A DNA stretch of 25,110 nucleotides from a bacterium (GTDB lineage Bacteria > KSB1 > UBA2214): the NCBI GenBank assembly GCA_029560815.1, contig JAKQKF010000040.1:1-25110 (forward strand). Reading direction: 5' to 3'. Under the pieces are notes generated by a model that was given only the letters and a program-made list of their open reading frames with translations, ran no database searches and was not told where the DNA came from. Positions within the stretch are counted from its first letter, which is position 1. Each line of letters begins with the position of its first letter. Positions 8,401-14,388 of the stretch are shown piece after piece. The position numbers and the translations under genes were made by a program.

Positions 8401-9209
8401 TGTGCGCTGGTGGTGAGCTGCACGACATTTCCCGCCGCTGTGAGTGCGGCGGAAAGGATGGTGACCGAATTATTGATGAAGTAGTTGGAGAGGGCGACGG
8501 CGGAAGCCTCATCGAGGGGCTCGCTGAAATAGACCGAGAGAGAGGTCGCCGAGGTCAGCCGCGCCAGGGTGATGGTCGGCGGTTCGGTGTCGCTGTCCGC
8601 AGCGCCGCCGGGAGCGGTATAGCTGAGCGCACTGCCGGCCGCCAGGGCATTGCGGGGGATGCCCAGATCCTTCACTCCCTTGACTGTGAGGGTGTAGGCC
8701 GAGCCGGCGGTATGGGCGGCGGTGGTCAGGACCACGCTTTTACCGTCGCCCTGGAGGAGGGCGCCGGTGATATTCACCGCCGGAGAGATGGTATAGTTGG
8801 CGATGGTTTCGGCGCTTTTTTTCTCGAGGGGTTCGCTAAAGGCGACGCGCAGCTCGGTGAGGCTGGTCGCGGCGGCCGCCACCAGGCTCGGGGCCTGGGT
8901 ATCGCCCGCCACCCCGCTGATTTCGGGGCTGCGCGCACTTGAATTGTTGCTGCCGTCATAGGCCGAGAGGGCGAAATAGTAGCTCCGGTTCGCCTCGAGC
9001 CCTGTGACGGTATAGGCAGTTACATTTCCGGCATCGATGGTCTGGCCAAGAGAGGCGCTGGCGGTCCCGTAATGGATACGGTATCCGGCCAGATCGCTCT
9101 CCGTATTGGCCTGCCATTTCAGCTTGACATCTGCAGCCCAACTTGCATTGTTCATTAGAGTTAACAACAGCAGCGCTGCCCCGGTCCACACATTCACAAC
9201 ACGCTTCAT
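5403..9209 (-). CDS. large secreted repeat protein: FnIII, nine SbsA/Big-like repeats, C-terminal sorting domain
   Basis: A 1268-aa predicted surface protein. Residues 1-25 form a signal peptide (LLLLTLMNNASWA). Residues about 27-100 form a fibronectin type III domain (NTESDLAGYRIHYGT, VTGLEANRSYYFALSAYD). Residues 103-1002 are nine tandem repeats of about 100 residues, each with a VxFSEPLxxxSAExxxNY core and a TTxAHxxGxxYxLTVNxVxD second half, resembling SbsA-type bacterial Ig-like domains. Residues 1003-1143 hold an unnamed beta-rich module with VYVAYDASAQSVPTWLSS. Residues about 1165-1268 are a FlgD-like Ig fold (NYPNPFNPRTSIRFELP) with a basic C-terminal tail, typical of type IX-like sorting signals. 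GGGAG precedes the ATG. No catalytic residues are recognised, so an adhesive, structural or substrate-binding role is likely. The N- and C-terminal modules match those of the 206-aa neighbour. Confidence 0.92.
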   Translation of the reverse strand: MKRVVNVWTGAALLLLTLMNNASWAADVKLKWQANTESDLAGYRIHYGTASASLGQTIDAGNVTAYTVTGLEANRSYYFALSAYDGSNNSSARSPEISGVAGDTQAPSLVAAAATSLTELRVAFSEPLEKKSAETIANYTISPAVNITGALLQGDGKSVVLTTAAHTAGSAYTLTVKGVKDLGIPRNALAAGSALSYTAPGGAADSDTEPPTITLARLTSATSLSVYFSEPLDEASAVALSNYFINNSVTILSAALTAAGNVVQLTTSAHTAGQNFILTVNNVCDRSSRKNPLLPNSYYAYAYDPGDQIGPMITLVNATDADQLEILFNEPLDEASAETVANYSIQGDIQVLAAELDPSGQIVYLRTSLHTPDRLYVLNINNVCDASARKNPIAGGTAFGYVFEPVDHIGPMISRVVVKDATHLQVFFSEELGRASAENRDNYRISDGVAVINAALDLEGKTVELETTAHLSGRVYIVVINRVTDATAVGNEILPNSSYAYVHGNDELAAGPTIVRATARSATQLVVEFSKPLEKNSAEKSSNYQLNRGASVTAALLAADGTSVTLTTTAHEAGKVYILTVNDVSDATVYRRAVPVNSAYSYLYEGSDTVGPVISLVQVNSTTSLDVMFNEQVEKSGAENIANYKISGNITVLAAQLDGSQRIVHLTTTAHEPQKLYVLRISALRDASAEANPIAANSSYSYLYEPADALPPTIAMVRVIDLQHLEVSFSEEVEAATAGNLASYALSSGKVLSVKAGAAAHQYLLEVEPLVIGRILLLMVNGVRDGAGNTIAANSSYAFSYGQIAAEPKPVVTGVTAISETQLLATFSTQLDKASAEKPANYQIQGVTVTSAKLDAAKNKVWLTTSAHALNRIYVVLFSSIGRSDRPDLTIEANTPYFYMVSKSAAAAPGVQRIAAAGEMLVEVWFNQAVERYSAEARRSYHISDDVAVLDAELDASLNKVTLTTSRHRAGQAYTLTVSGVSGAESGAVMSGTVLAYTFVPSLQVKLAGAAETNLSFVAVGSPYYVDRNYVITSAPEDLIHAKMIMTANSDKGGSSTSFMQVTVSQATVVYVAYDASAQSVPTWLSSRYTKTGLSLGVSESAEKLNLWAAYFTAGSVTLGGNNAAGARGAKCMYVVLLQEPAFARTLSSGELEGLKEMSTQRPTTITLLPNYPNPFNPRTSIRFELPYDKEVRLVVYDILGRHVRTLYESTASAGVHALTWDGINDDQIPVAAGVYIYRLEVWENAQRNGVTYRNNYVTITRKMTYLK
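6204..8903 (-). repeat. nine tandem 300-bp coding repeats (Ig-like modules)
   Basis: Within the 1268-aa protein, residues 103-1002 divide into nine units averaging 100 residues. Unit starts resemble DxxGPxI. Each unit has a F(S/N)EPL-like strand followed by SAE..xNY, then a TTxAH motif, a YxLxVNxVxD motif and a final aromatic strand such as NSSYxY. The repetition is clear at protein level but diverged at DNA level. Units 2 and 3 share NNVCDxSxRKNP, suggesting the latest duplication; units 7 and 9 are the most divergent. Confidence 0.85.
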
Positions 9210-9266
9210 TCCGTTCTTCTCCCTGGTAGCGTATTCAAGGTTGCCATGATTATCTGAAACAAGCTA

Positions 9267-9282
9267 ATCAAAGGGCGTGCCA
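9267..9282 (-). promoter_or_regulatory. probable sigma-54 (-24/-12) promoter of the 1268-aa gene
   Basis: The minus strand reads TGGCACGCCCTTTGAT, compared with the consensus TGGCACG-N4-TTGCA. The -24 half matches 7 of 7, and the GG-to-G spacing is correct. The weak point is the -12 half, TTGAT instead of TTGCA. Transcription would start near 9256, about 47 bases before the ATG. A sigma-54 activator is encoded on the same strand just upstream, which strengthens the reading. Confidence 0.55.
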
Positions 9283-9399
9283 AAGAATGGAGGGAGAAGA
9301 TGCGTTGTTTTTATTTCCGTTAGATGTGGCTTGCCCGCGGCCGGTCAAAAGAAGATTTCGAGAATGTGGGAGAGAATTACAGGTTGGAAATCAGGGAGG

Positions 9400-9419
9400 G
9401 AGGCCGGGGGGCCGGCCTC
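9400..9419 (-). terminator. GC-rich hairpin after the 206-aa gene, weak terminator candidate
   Basis: An 8-bp stem GAGGCCGG/CCGGCCTC with a 4-base loop lies 4 bases beyond the stop codon. There is no T tract after it on the minus strand, so it may be a transcript-stabilising or rho-assisted structure rather than an intrinsic terminator. Confidence 0.35.
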
Positions 9420-9423
9420 GCCA

Positions 9424-10044
9424 TTAGCGAAAGATGGTGATCGGGGTGGTGATGATCTTGACGCCGGTCTGAAAGCGGATGTAATAGACGCCGGTGGCGA
9501 GCGGAAGGCCGGTATCGTCGCGGCCGTCCCACTGGCGGAGATGATAGCCGGCGGCGGCCGGACCGGAGGAGATGGTGCGCACGCGCTGGCCGAGGGTGTT
9601 GAAGACAGCCAGAGTGACCTCATCCCGCGCCTCGGGCAGGGCGAAGCGCAGTGTGGCGTCGGCGCCGTTGCGCAGCGGATTGGGATAGGCGCTCTCGAGC
9701 CCGAATTTATCCGGAACAGCCGGAATCCCGCCCCCACCGCCGCCACCGCCCTCGGCTGCGGCTCTTACCTCATTGGAATAGGTGCTCTCGTTGCCCCAGA
9801 CGTCCAGAGCGGTCAGCGCGAGATAGTAGGTGGTATCGGCGTTCAGGCCGGTGAGGGTGAAGGCGGTGACATTGCCGACGTCCCTGGAGGCCGTGTAGGT
9901 GCCCGGACGGGTGCCGAAGTGGAGACGATAGCCGAGCAGATCGGGCTCGGTATTCCGTGACCAGGCGATCGAGAGCGAACTCTCCCCTGCAGCTGCAAAG
10001 GAGGCGTTCAACAGGATGACGAGTACGAAGTATTTCCAATTCAT
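9424..10044 (-). CDS. small secreted FnIII plus C-terminal sorting-domain protein
   Basis: A 206-aa predicted extracellular protein. A signal peptide (YFVLVILLNASFAAAG) is followed by a fibronectin type III domain at about residues 22-95 (NTEPDLLGYRLHFGT, LTGLNADTTYYLALTALD). A linker of eight consecutive glycines comes next, then a FlgD-like Ig domain (AYPNPLRNGADATLRFALP) ending ATGVYYIRFQTG...ITIFR, the C-terminal sorting pattern. It looks like a minimal version of the adjacent 1268-aa protein: about half of the FnIII positions match by eye, and both have the same terminal module, but this one lacks the repeats. No enzymatic motif is visible. No clear ribosome binding site precedes the ATG. 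It may bind a partner at the cell surface or be an anchor or adaptor. Confidence 0.88.
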   Translation of the reverse strand: MNWKYFVLVILLNASFAAAGESSLSIAWSRNTEPDLLGYRLHFGTRPGTYTASRDVGNVTAFTLTGLNADTTYYLALTALDVWGNESTYSNEVRAAAEGGGGGGGGIPAVPDKFGLESAYPNPLRNGADATLRFALPEARDEVTLAVFNTLGQRVRTISSGPAAAGYHLRQWDGRDDTGLPLATGVYYIRFQTGVKIITTPITIFR

Positions 10045-10062
10045 CGGGATGATCTTGCCGTA

Positions 10063-10091
10063 ATAATAAAAGGATGAGACCGGAGCGTCAG
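10063..10091 (-). promoter_or_regulatory. candidate sigma-70-type promoter of the 206-aa gene
   Basis: The minus strand has CTGACG (10091-10086), a 17-base spacer and TATTAT (10068-10063): 4/6 and 5/6 of the consensus. The predicted start is only about 12 bases before the ATG, so the message would be nearly leaderless. The -35 box overlaps a 6-bp hairpin (CGGAGC/GCTCCG, 10081-10099) whose minus-strand tail is T-rich from 10071; this could instead be the terminator of the upstream sigma-54 activator gene. Confidence 0.35.
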
Positions 10092-10139
10092 GGGCTCCGC
10101 CGGATTGGCGTGGAGCGGGCGGGCAGAGGGCCGGGCGGA

Positions 10140-11210
10140 TCAGGCCGAATTCTTGCGCCAGCTCGCGTGCGATATTTTATACTGGGTGATCTTGTAGTTC
10201 AACGCGCGCGGCGAAATGCCGAGCAGTATGGCGGCATCCTTCTGCACCCAGCGGCTGCGCTGCAGGGCGATGGTGATGGCCGTGCGCTCCAGCTCCTCGA
10301 GATTGACGGTGAAGAGGCTGGGACCGCGTTTTTCATCTCGGCGGCGGTCGCGGCCGCCGGCGGCGAAATAGTCCTTGCCGGTCATCGCCAGATCCTTGGC
10401 CGTGATCGTATGGTTCGGGTTGACCACCAGAATGGCCCGTTCGATCAGGTTGCGCAGTTCGCGGATGTTGCCCGGCCAGGAGTGGTTGGCTAAAAGCAGC
10501 CGGGTCTCATCGTCGAAATCGCCGACCTGCTTTTTGATCTCCGCCGCGAATTTATGGCGGAAATAATCGGCCAGGATGAGAATATCTTCGCTGCGCTCGC
10601 GCAGCGGGGGGACGTGAAGGGTGACCACATTGAGGCGGTAATAGAGGTCGGTGCGAAACCTTCCGGATTCCATCTCTTCCCAAAGATCCCTGTTGGATGC
10701 GGCGATGATGCGGACATCAACATTGATCGTGCGCTGTCCTCCCACCCGGACAAAGGCCTGCTCCTGTAGAACGCGCAGGATCTTGGCCTGGGTGGAGGGA
10801 TGCATGTCTCCGATTTCATCCAGAAAAAGGGTGCCGCCGTCGGCCTGTTCGAACTTGCCGGCATGGCTCGAGACCGCCCCGGTGAAAGCCCCGCGCTCAT
10901 GGCCGAATAGCATGCTCTCGAGCAGCTGCTCTGGCAATGCGGCGCAGTTCACCGTCACATAGGGCTCACGGCTGCGCAGGCTTTGGGCCTGAATCGCTCC
11001 CGCGATCAGCTCCTTGCCCGTTCCGGTCTCACCCTGGATCAGCACCGTAGCGTTGCTGCGGGCGACCTTGTCGATGAGACCATAGATTTTCTGGATTTCC
11101 GGACTGCGGCTCAGCTTGGGGTAGTAGGTCTCAAAGAAGGATAGGTCGGGTCTTTGCTGCTCTACTTCCTGCTGCAAGTCTGACAATTGAAGCTCGTCCA
11201 GATAATTCAT
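10140..11210 (-). CDS. stand-alone sigma-54-dependent transcription activator (AAA+ and Fis-type HTH)
   Basis: A 356-aa bacterial enhancer-binding protein that would remodel sigma-54 RNA polymerase by ATP hydrolysis. The AAA+ core shows Walker A GETGTGKE (60-67), the sigma-54-contact loop GAFTGA (107-112), Walker B GGTLFLDE (125-132), a sensor/arginine-finger region SGRFRTDLYYRLNV and NHSWPGNIRELRN. A Fis-type helix-turn-helix lies at about 306-345 (QKDAAILLGISPRALNYKI). Only about 30 residues precede the core, so there is no receiver, PAS or GAF domain; the layout resembles PspF. The start at 11210 is set by GGGAGGT 6 bases before the ATG; an in-frame ATG at 11282 lies upstream of the predicted transcript start. 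It precedes two secreted-protein genes and is itself preceded by a sigma-54 promoter. Confidence 0.95.
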   Translation of the reverse strand: MNYLDELQLSDLQQEVEQQRPDLSFFETYYPKLSRSPEIQKIYGLIDKVARSNATVLIQGETGTGKELIAGAIQAQSLRSREPYVTVNCAALPEQLLESMLFGHERGAFTGAVSSHAGKFEQADGGTLFLDEIGDMHPSTQAKILRVLQEQAFVRVGGQRTINVDVRIIAASNRDLWEEMESGRFRTDLYYRLNVVTLHVPPLRERSEDILILADYFRHKFAAEIKKQVGDFDDETRLLLANHSWPGNIRELRNLIERAILVVNPNHTITAKDLAMTGKDYFAAGGRDRRRDEKRGPSLFTVNLEELERTAITIALQRSRWVQKDAAILLGISPRALNYKITQYKISHASWRKNSA

Positions 11211-11254
11211 GATGCTACCTCCCGGCACAATGCTCCCCACTACTGCCTGAGCTC

Positions 11255-11270
11255 TGCAAATACTTTGCCA
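11255..11270 (-). promoter_or_regulatory. sigma-54 (-24/-12) promoter of the activator gene
   Basis: The minus strand reads TGGCAAAGTATTTGCA. It matches TGGCAC-N5-TTGCA at 10 of 11 fixed positions, with the required GG-N10-GC spacing. Transcription would begin near 11243, about 33 bases before the start codon. The activator gene would therefore be transcribed by the polymerase form it activates, implying autoregulation or control by another activator. Confidence 0.7.
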
Positions 11271-11285
11271 TGACCTCCCCATGGC

Positions 11286-11340
11286 GGTTGACTCAGGTCA
11301 CAACCATGACATAAATTTTTATTTTATAATTACTTTTCTA
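11286..11340. promoter_or_regulatory. imperfect inverted repeat and AT-rich tract upstream of the sigma-54 promoter
   Basis: GGTTGAC (11286-11292) and GTCACAACC (11297-11305) form an imperfect dyad 16 bases upstream of the -24 box. A strongly AT-rich tract follows at 11308-11340. A bendable or IHF-like tract and an activator site are expected upstream of sigma-54 promoters, although a true enhancer usually lies farther away. The bound protein is unknown. Confidence 0.35.
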
Positions 11341-11366
11341 ACAGCGAGTTAGCCCGGCCGGCCGGG
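11338..11366 (-). other. adjacent hairpins downstream of the ABC ATPase gene
   Basis: A perfect 14-base palindrome CCCGGCCGGCCGGG (11353-11366) abuts a CTAAC/GTTAG hairpin (11338-11352), about 85 bases past the ATPase stop codon. They may end the four-gene operon, but no T run follows on the minus strand, so intrinsic termination is unproven. Confidence 0.3.
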
Positions 11367-11449
11367 TCTTGCGCACCCCGCCGCTGCGAACACGTGCTCC
11401 GCCGGCTCCGGCGCACCCCGTTCCGCTGTTCAGATTCAAGCCGGTTGTA

Positions 11450-12295
11450 TTATTTTCGCACAATCCTGAGCAGGGCGCGGAGGCTGCCCGCCCCGCGGAG
11501 ATGCGCCGGCCAGGACGCGCCGCGCTCCGCCCGCTCCTGCACAAAGAGGGGCTGTTCCAGGCTCCCCGCCTCGAGCAGGGTCCGGTCGGCGAAGAGCTCA
11601 GCCGGCCGGCCGTCAAAGGCGATACAGCCGTTGATCATCACCAGCACGCGCCCGGCCAGGTCATTGACAAAATCCATATTGTGGGTGATCAGCACCACCG
11701 CCGTGCCCTGATCGAGCAGCCCCTCGATCAGCTCCTCGACGCCGCGAAGGCCGCGGGGATCGAGCCCGGCTGTGGGCTCATCCAGGACGACCATTTCGGG
11801 TTCCATGGCCAGCACACCGGCGATGGCCACCCGCCGTTTCTCGCCCTCGCTGAGGTTGAAGGGGGAACGCTCCCGGAAGCGCCCCGCGTCCAGCCGGACC
11901 TGCCGCATCGCCTTCTCCACCGCGGCTTCGATGCGCTCCGCGGGCCAGCCCAGATTGAGCGGACCGAAGGCGATGTCCCGGGCAACGGTCTCCTCGAAGA
12001 GCTGCCCTTCGGGGAACTGGAAGACCAGGCCGATGCGGCGGCGCAGCAGAGTGTGGTCGAACCCCTTGCTCCAGATATCCTCTCCGTCCACCCGCACCGT
12101 GCCGGAGACCGGCCGCAGCAGTCCGGTGAAATGCTGGATGAGGGTGGTTTTGCCCGATCCGCTCGGCCCGACGATGGCCGTGCAGCCGGGCTTGCCGCCG
12201 AGATCGAGGGTGATGCGGTCGAGGACCATCCGGTCGGAGGCGCCGATGCCGGTATAGCGGAAACTGAGATCCCGGAGCTGGAGGTCAACGCTCAT
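11450..12295 (-). CDS. ECF/CbiO-type ABC transporter ATP-binding protein
   Basis: A 281-aa ATPase with Walker A GPSGSGKT (43-50), Q-loop region LVFQFPEGQLFEETV (Gln93), signature LSEGEKRRVAIAG (148 onward), Walker B MVVLDEPTAGLDP (168 onward) and the H-loop ITHN. The FPEGQLFEETV segment after the Q-loop is typical of EcfA2/CbiO ATPases that energise vitamin or metal-ion importers with an EcfT and an S component. Neither of those, nor a second ATPase, is in the window, so the substrate cannot be assigned. ATG 12295 overlaps the end of the dGTPase gene by 11 bases and is preferred to the in-frame ATG at 12325, which would overlap it by 41. It is the last gene of the operon. Confidence 0.9.
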   Translation of the reverse strand: MSVDLQLRDLSFRYTGIGASDRMVLDRITLDLGGKPGCTAIVGPSGSGKTTLIQHFTGLLRPVSGTVRVDGEDIWSKGFDHTLLRRRIGLVFQFPEGQLFEETVARDIAFGPLNLGWPAERIEAAVEKAMRQVRLDAGRFRERSPFNLSEGEKRRVAIAGVLAMEPEMVVLDEPTAGLDPRGLRGVEELIEGLLDQGTAVVLITHNMDFVNDLAGRVLVMINGCIAFDGRPAELFADRTLLEAGSLEQPLFVQERAERGASWPAHLRGAGSLRALLRIVRK

Positions 12296-13514
12296 GCCGG
12301 ACCCCGCTGATGCGTCTGTTCTCAAGCTCGGCGTAGTTATCGGTCATGCCGGCGATGTGGTCGGAAATGGCGCGCAGGAAGGTGGTGTCTTCGCGCACAG
12401 AGGCGAGGCGATACTCCGGCAGCAGGCCGGGATCAAGATAGTAGCCTTTGAAGAGGGAGCGGATGATCTCGCGCGCCTGGTCATCGCTGCGTTCTTCCGA
12501 GGCGATGCGGATGATCTCGCTGGCGATAAAGCGGTCCAGCTCCTCCTGGAGGGGATTGACCCGATCGCTGAACCAGACCAGCAAGGTGTCAAATGTATCG
12601 GCCCGGCCGGTAAGGTGCATAAAGGCGTCGATGCGCCCGAGAGCGGCCTCCATCACGTCGGTGACCAGAAAATTGACTAGGGTGCGGATGAGAGTATTGC
12701 GATAGATGAAGCGGTCGCTCATTTTCAGGCCGGTACGGCGGTCGATTTCCCGGATGATCGGCAGTTCGCGGACGCTTTCGAGGCTGACGAAACCGGCACG
12801 GATCCCGTCCTCGAGATCATGGGTGCGCTGGGCGATCTCGTCGCAGACCGCGACGATCTGGCCCTCGATGGTGGTGGCATTGTCCAGTTCGTAATGCAGC
12901 CCGTCGAGGTTGCAGCCGGTAAAGTGGATCGCCTCGCGGCGCAGGCGGGTATGTTTAAGGATGCCTTCGCGCACTGCAGCGGTGAGATTGAGGCCATCCC
13001 AGGTATATTTCTTTTCCAGCATGTCGACGACACGGAGGCTCTGATAATTGTGTTTGAATCCACCGGCATCCAGGCCTGCCAGGGTGCCATCGAGAGTATC
13101 GGCCCCGCTCAGGATCTCGTGGAGGACCACCTCGCCGATATGGCCGAAAGGAGTGTGGCCGAGGTCATGGCCGAGGGCGATCGCTTCGGCGAGCTCTTCG
13201 TTGACGCCCAGCGTCCGCGCCATGGTCCGCGAAAGCTGCGAGACCTCGAGCGTGTGGGTGATGCGGGTGCGGTAGTGGTCGCCCGACTCGGTCAGAAAGA
13301 CCTGGCGCTTGTGCTTGAGGCGGCGGAAGGCCCGTGAATGGATGATGCGGTCGCGGTCGCGCTGAAAGGCGGTCCGGTAGGCATGCTCCGGTTCCGGGTG
13401 CAGCCGGCTCGGGGCGAAGCGGGTGCTGAGGGCGGCATAGGGGGCCAGGATGGTCTCTTCGATCTTTTCCAGATCGCTTCTATTTCGCAGGGACAGGGGC
13501 ATGGCGTCATTCAT
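12285..13514 (-). CDS. dgt: deoxyguanosine triphosphate triphosphohydrolase (dGTPase, HD superfamily)
   Basis: It hydrolyses dGTP (and possibly other dNTPs) to nucleoside and tripolyphosphate, affecting nucleotide pools. The 409-aa protein shows the family N-terminus FQRDRDRIIHSRAFRRLKHKRQVF, then the HD metal site: His87 in RITHTLEV, His116-Asp117 in ALGHDLGHTPFGH, and a later Asp in CDEIAQRTHDLEDG. ATG 13514 overlaps the end of the DUF2520 gene by 8 bases (ATGAATGA), implying translational coupling; no ribosome binding site is evident. An in-frame TTG at 13526 and an ATG at 13502 are alternatives. The length and motif order are those of bacterial Dgt-like enzymes (the type starting LAPYAA..HPEPEHAYRTAFQRD). 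Confidence 0.93.
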   Translation of the reverse strand: MNDAMPLSLRNRSDLEKIEETILAPYAALSTRFAPSRLHPEPEHAYRTAFQRDRDRIIHSRAFRRLKHKRQVFLTESGDHYRTRITHTLEVSQLSRTMARTLGVNEELAEAIALGHDLGHTPFGHIGEVVLHEILSGADTLDGTLAGLDAGGFKHNYQSLRVVDMLEKKYTWDGLNLTAAVREGILKHTRLRREAIHFTGCNLDGLHYELDNATTIEGQIVAVCDEIAQRTHDLEDGIRAGFVSLESVRELPIIREIDRRTGLKMSDRFIYRNTLIRTLVNFLVTDVMEAALGRIDAFMHLTGRADTFDTLLVWFSDRVNPLQEELDRFIASEIIRIASEERSDDQAREIIRSLFKGYYLDPGLLPEYRLASVREDTTFLRAISDHIAGMTDNYAELENRRISGVRHER

Positions 13515-14388
13515 ACTGGTAATCAAGTAAATTGGTCAGCGCTTCTTTCTGTAACCGTGTCAGCCGGCCCTCTTGTTCCGCCAATTTCAGCAGCCTGAGG
13601 GAGAGCGTGCGATAGAGTTCGAGGAGCCCGGGCTGCTCCGCCGCCAAAGCGCGGAGGTGGTTGGAGACCGTGCCAATGTCGCCGCGGGAGACCGGACCGG
13701 TGAGCGCTGCAGCCGGGCCGGAAGCGATCACATTGGCGATGGTATTCCGCACCAGGGGTTCGGTCATCGCCCGCTTCTCCTCCGCCGGGAGAGCCACCTC
13801 CTCGAGCAGCTCGTCCGCCGCCGCGTAGAGTCCGACCAGGCCGTTGGAGAGCAGGACGCAGGCGATGTGATAGAAGGTTTTGGCCTCAGCGGGGAGGCGG
13901 AAGGGGCGGCTCTGCATCCTCAGCACGATCTGCTCGAGGCTGGCCAGGGTTCCCTCCTCGCCCTCCAGAGCGATATGGATTCCGCTCCAGCGTCGCCACT
14001 CCTCCTCCCGGCCGGCAAAGCTCTGCAGGGGATGCATGGAGGCCAGACGGCGGGTGTGCGGCCGCAGCGGTTCCAGGAGGGCGGCCGGCAGCGAGCCCGA
14101 ACAGTGGACGACCATGGTTCCGGGCGCCACCACGCCTGCCGCGGCCAGCTCAGCAGCGGCGGCCGCGATGGCGTCATCGGGAACGGCCAGAATGAGCAGC
14201 GAATATTTGATCTGCTTCAGGGCCGCCGGATCTGACCCGGCGGCCGCTCCGCAGACGGAGGCGGCCGCCTCAGCCGCGGCTGCCCGGCGGTCGATGACCA
14301 GGGCCACCTCCAGGCCGGCGTAAGCCAGGGCAGCGGCGAGGCTTCTGCCGACCCGTCCCGCGCCGATCAGGGCGATGCGCTCCTTCAT
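13507..14388 (-). CDS. DUF2520 Rossmann-fold protein (F420/NADP oxidoreductase-like)
   Basis: A 293-aa protein with an N-terminal dinucleotide-binding motif IALIGAGRVGRSLA (GxGxxG at 9-14) and a strand-ending LLILAVPDDAI. The segments VVHCSGSLPAALLEPL and LASMHPLQSFAG are hallmarks of the family combining a Rossmann-like domain with a helical DUF2520 domain (residues about 150-290). The fold resembles pyrroline-5-carboxylate reductase or 6-phosphogluconate-type dehydrogenases, but no reaction is established for the family. ATG 14388 shares one base with the stop of the MEMO-like gene (TGATG), so translation is coupled; a GTG at 14400 is the alternative start. It lies between the MEMO-like gene and dgt in one operon. 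Confidence 0.85.
   Translation of the reverse strand: MKERIALIGAGRVGRSLAAALAYAGLEVALVIDRRAAAAEAAASVCGAAAGSDPAALKQIKYSLLILAVPDDAIAAAAAELAAAGVVAPGTMVVHCSGSLPAALLEPLRPHTRRLASMHPLQSFAGREEEWRRWSGIHIALEGEEGTLASLEQIVLRMQSRPFRLPAEAKTFYHIACVLLSNGLVGLYAAADELLEEVALPAEEKRAMTEPLVRNTIANVIASGPAAALTGPVSRGDIGTVSNHLRALAAEQPGLLELYRTLSLRLLKLAEQEGRLTRLQKEALTNLLDYQYE

Noticed and set aside
6204..8903. CRISPR-like or satellite array suggested by regular 300-base periodicity
   Set aside because: The periodicity is at protein level, in one intact reading frame, with diverged DNA and no short identical repeats.
5559..8942. Very long plus-strand open frame (about 1127 codons) opposite the 1268-aa gene
   Set aside because: It is antisense to a gene with clear signal peptide, repeats and sorting domain. 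Its translation is rich in His, Gly, Asp and Arg with no recognisable domain. Long antisense frames are expected in GC-rich DNA with strong codon bias, and the repeats make this one longer.
11211..11282. 24-residue N-terminal extension of the sigma-54 activator
   Set aside because: The internal ATG at 11210 has an excellent GGGAGGT ribosome binding site, and the extension overlaps the -24/-12 promoter.
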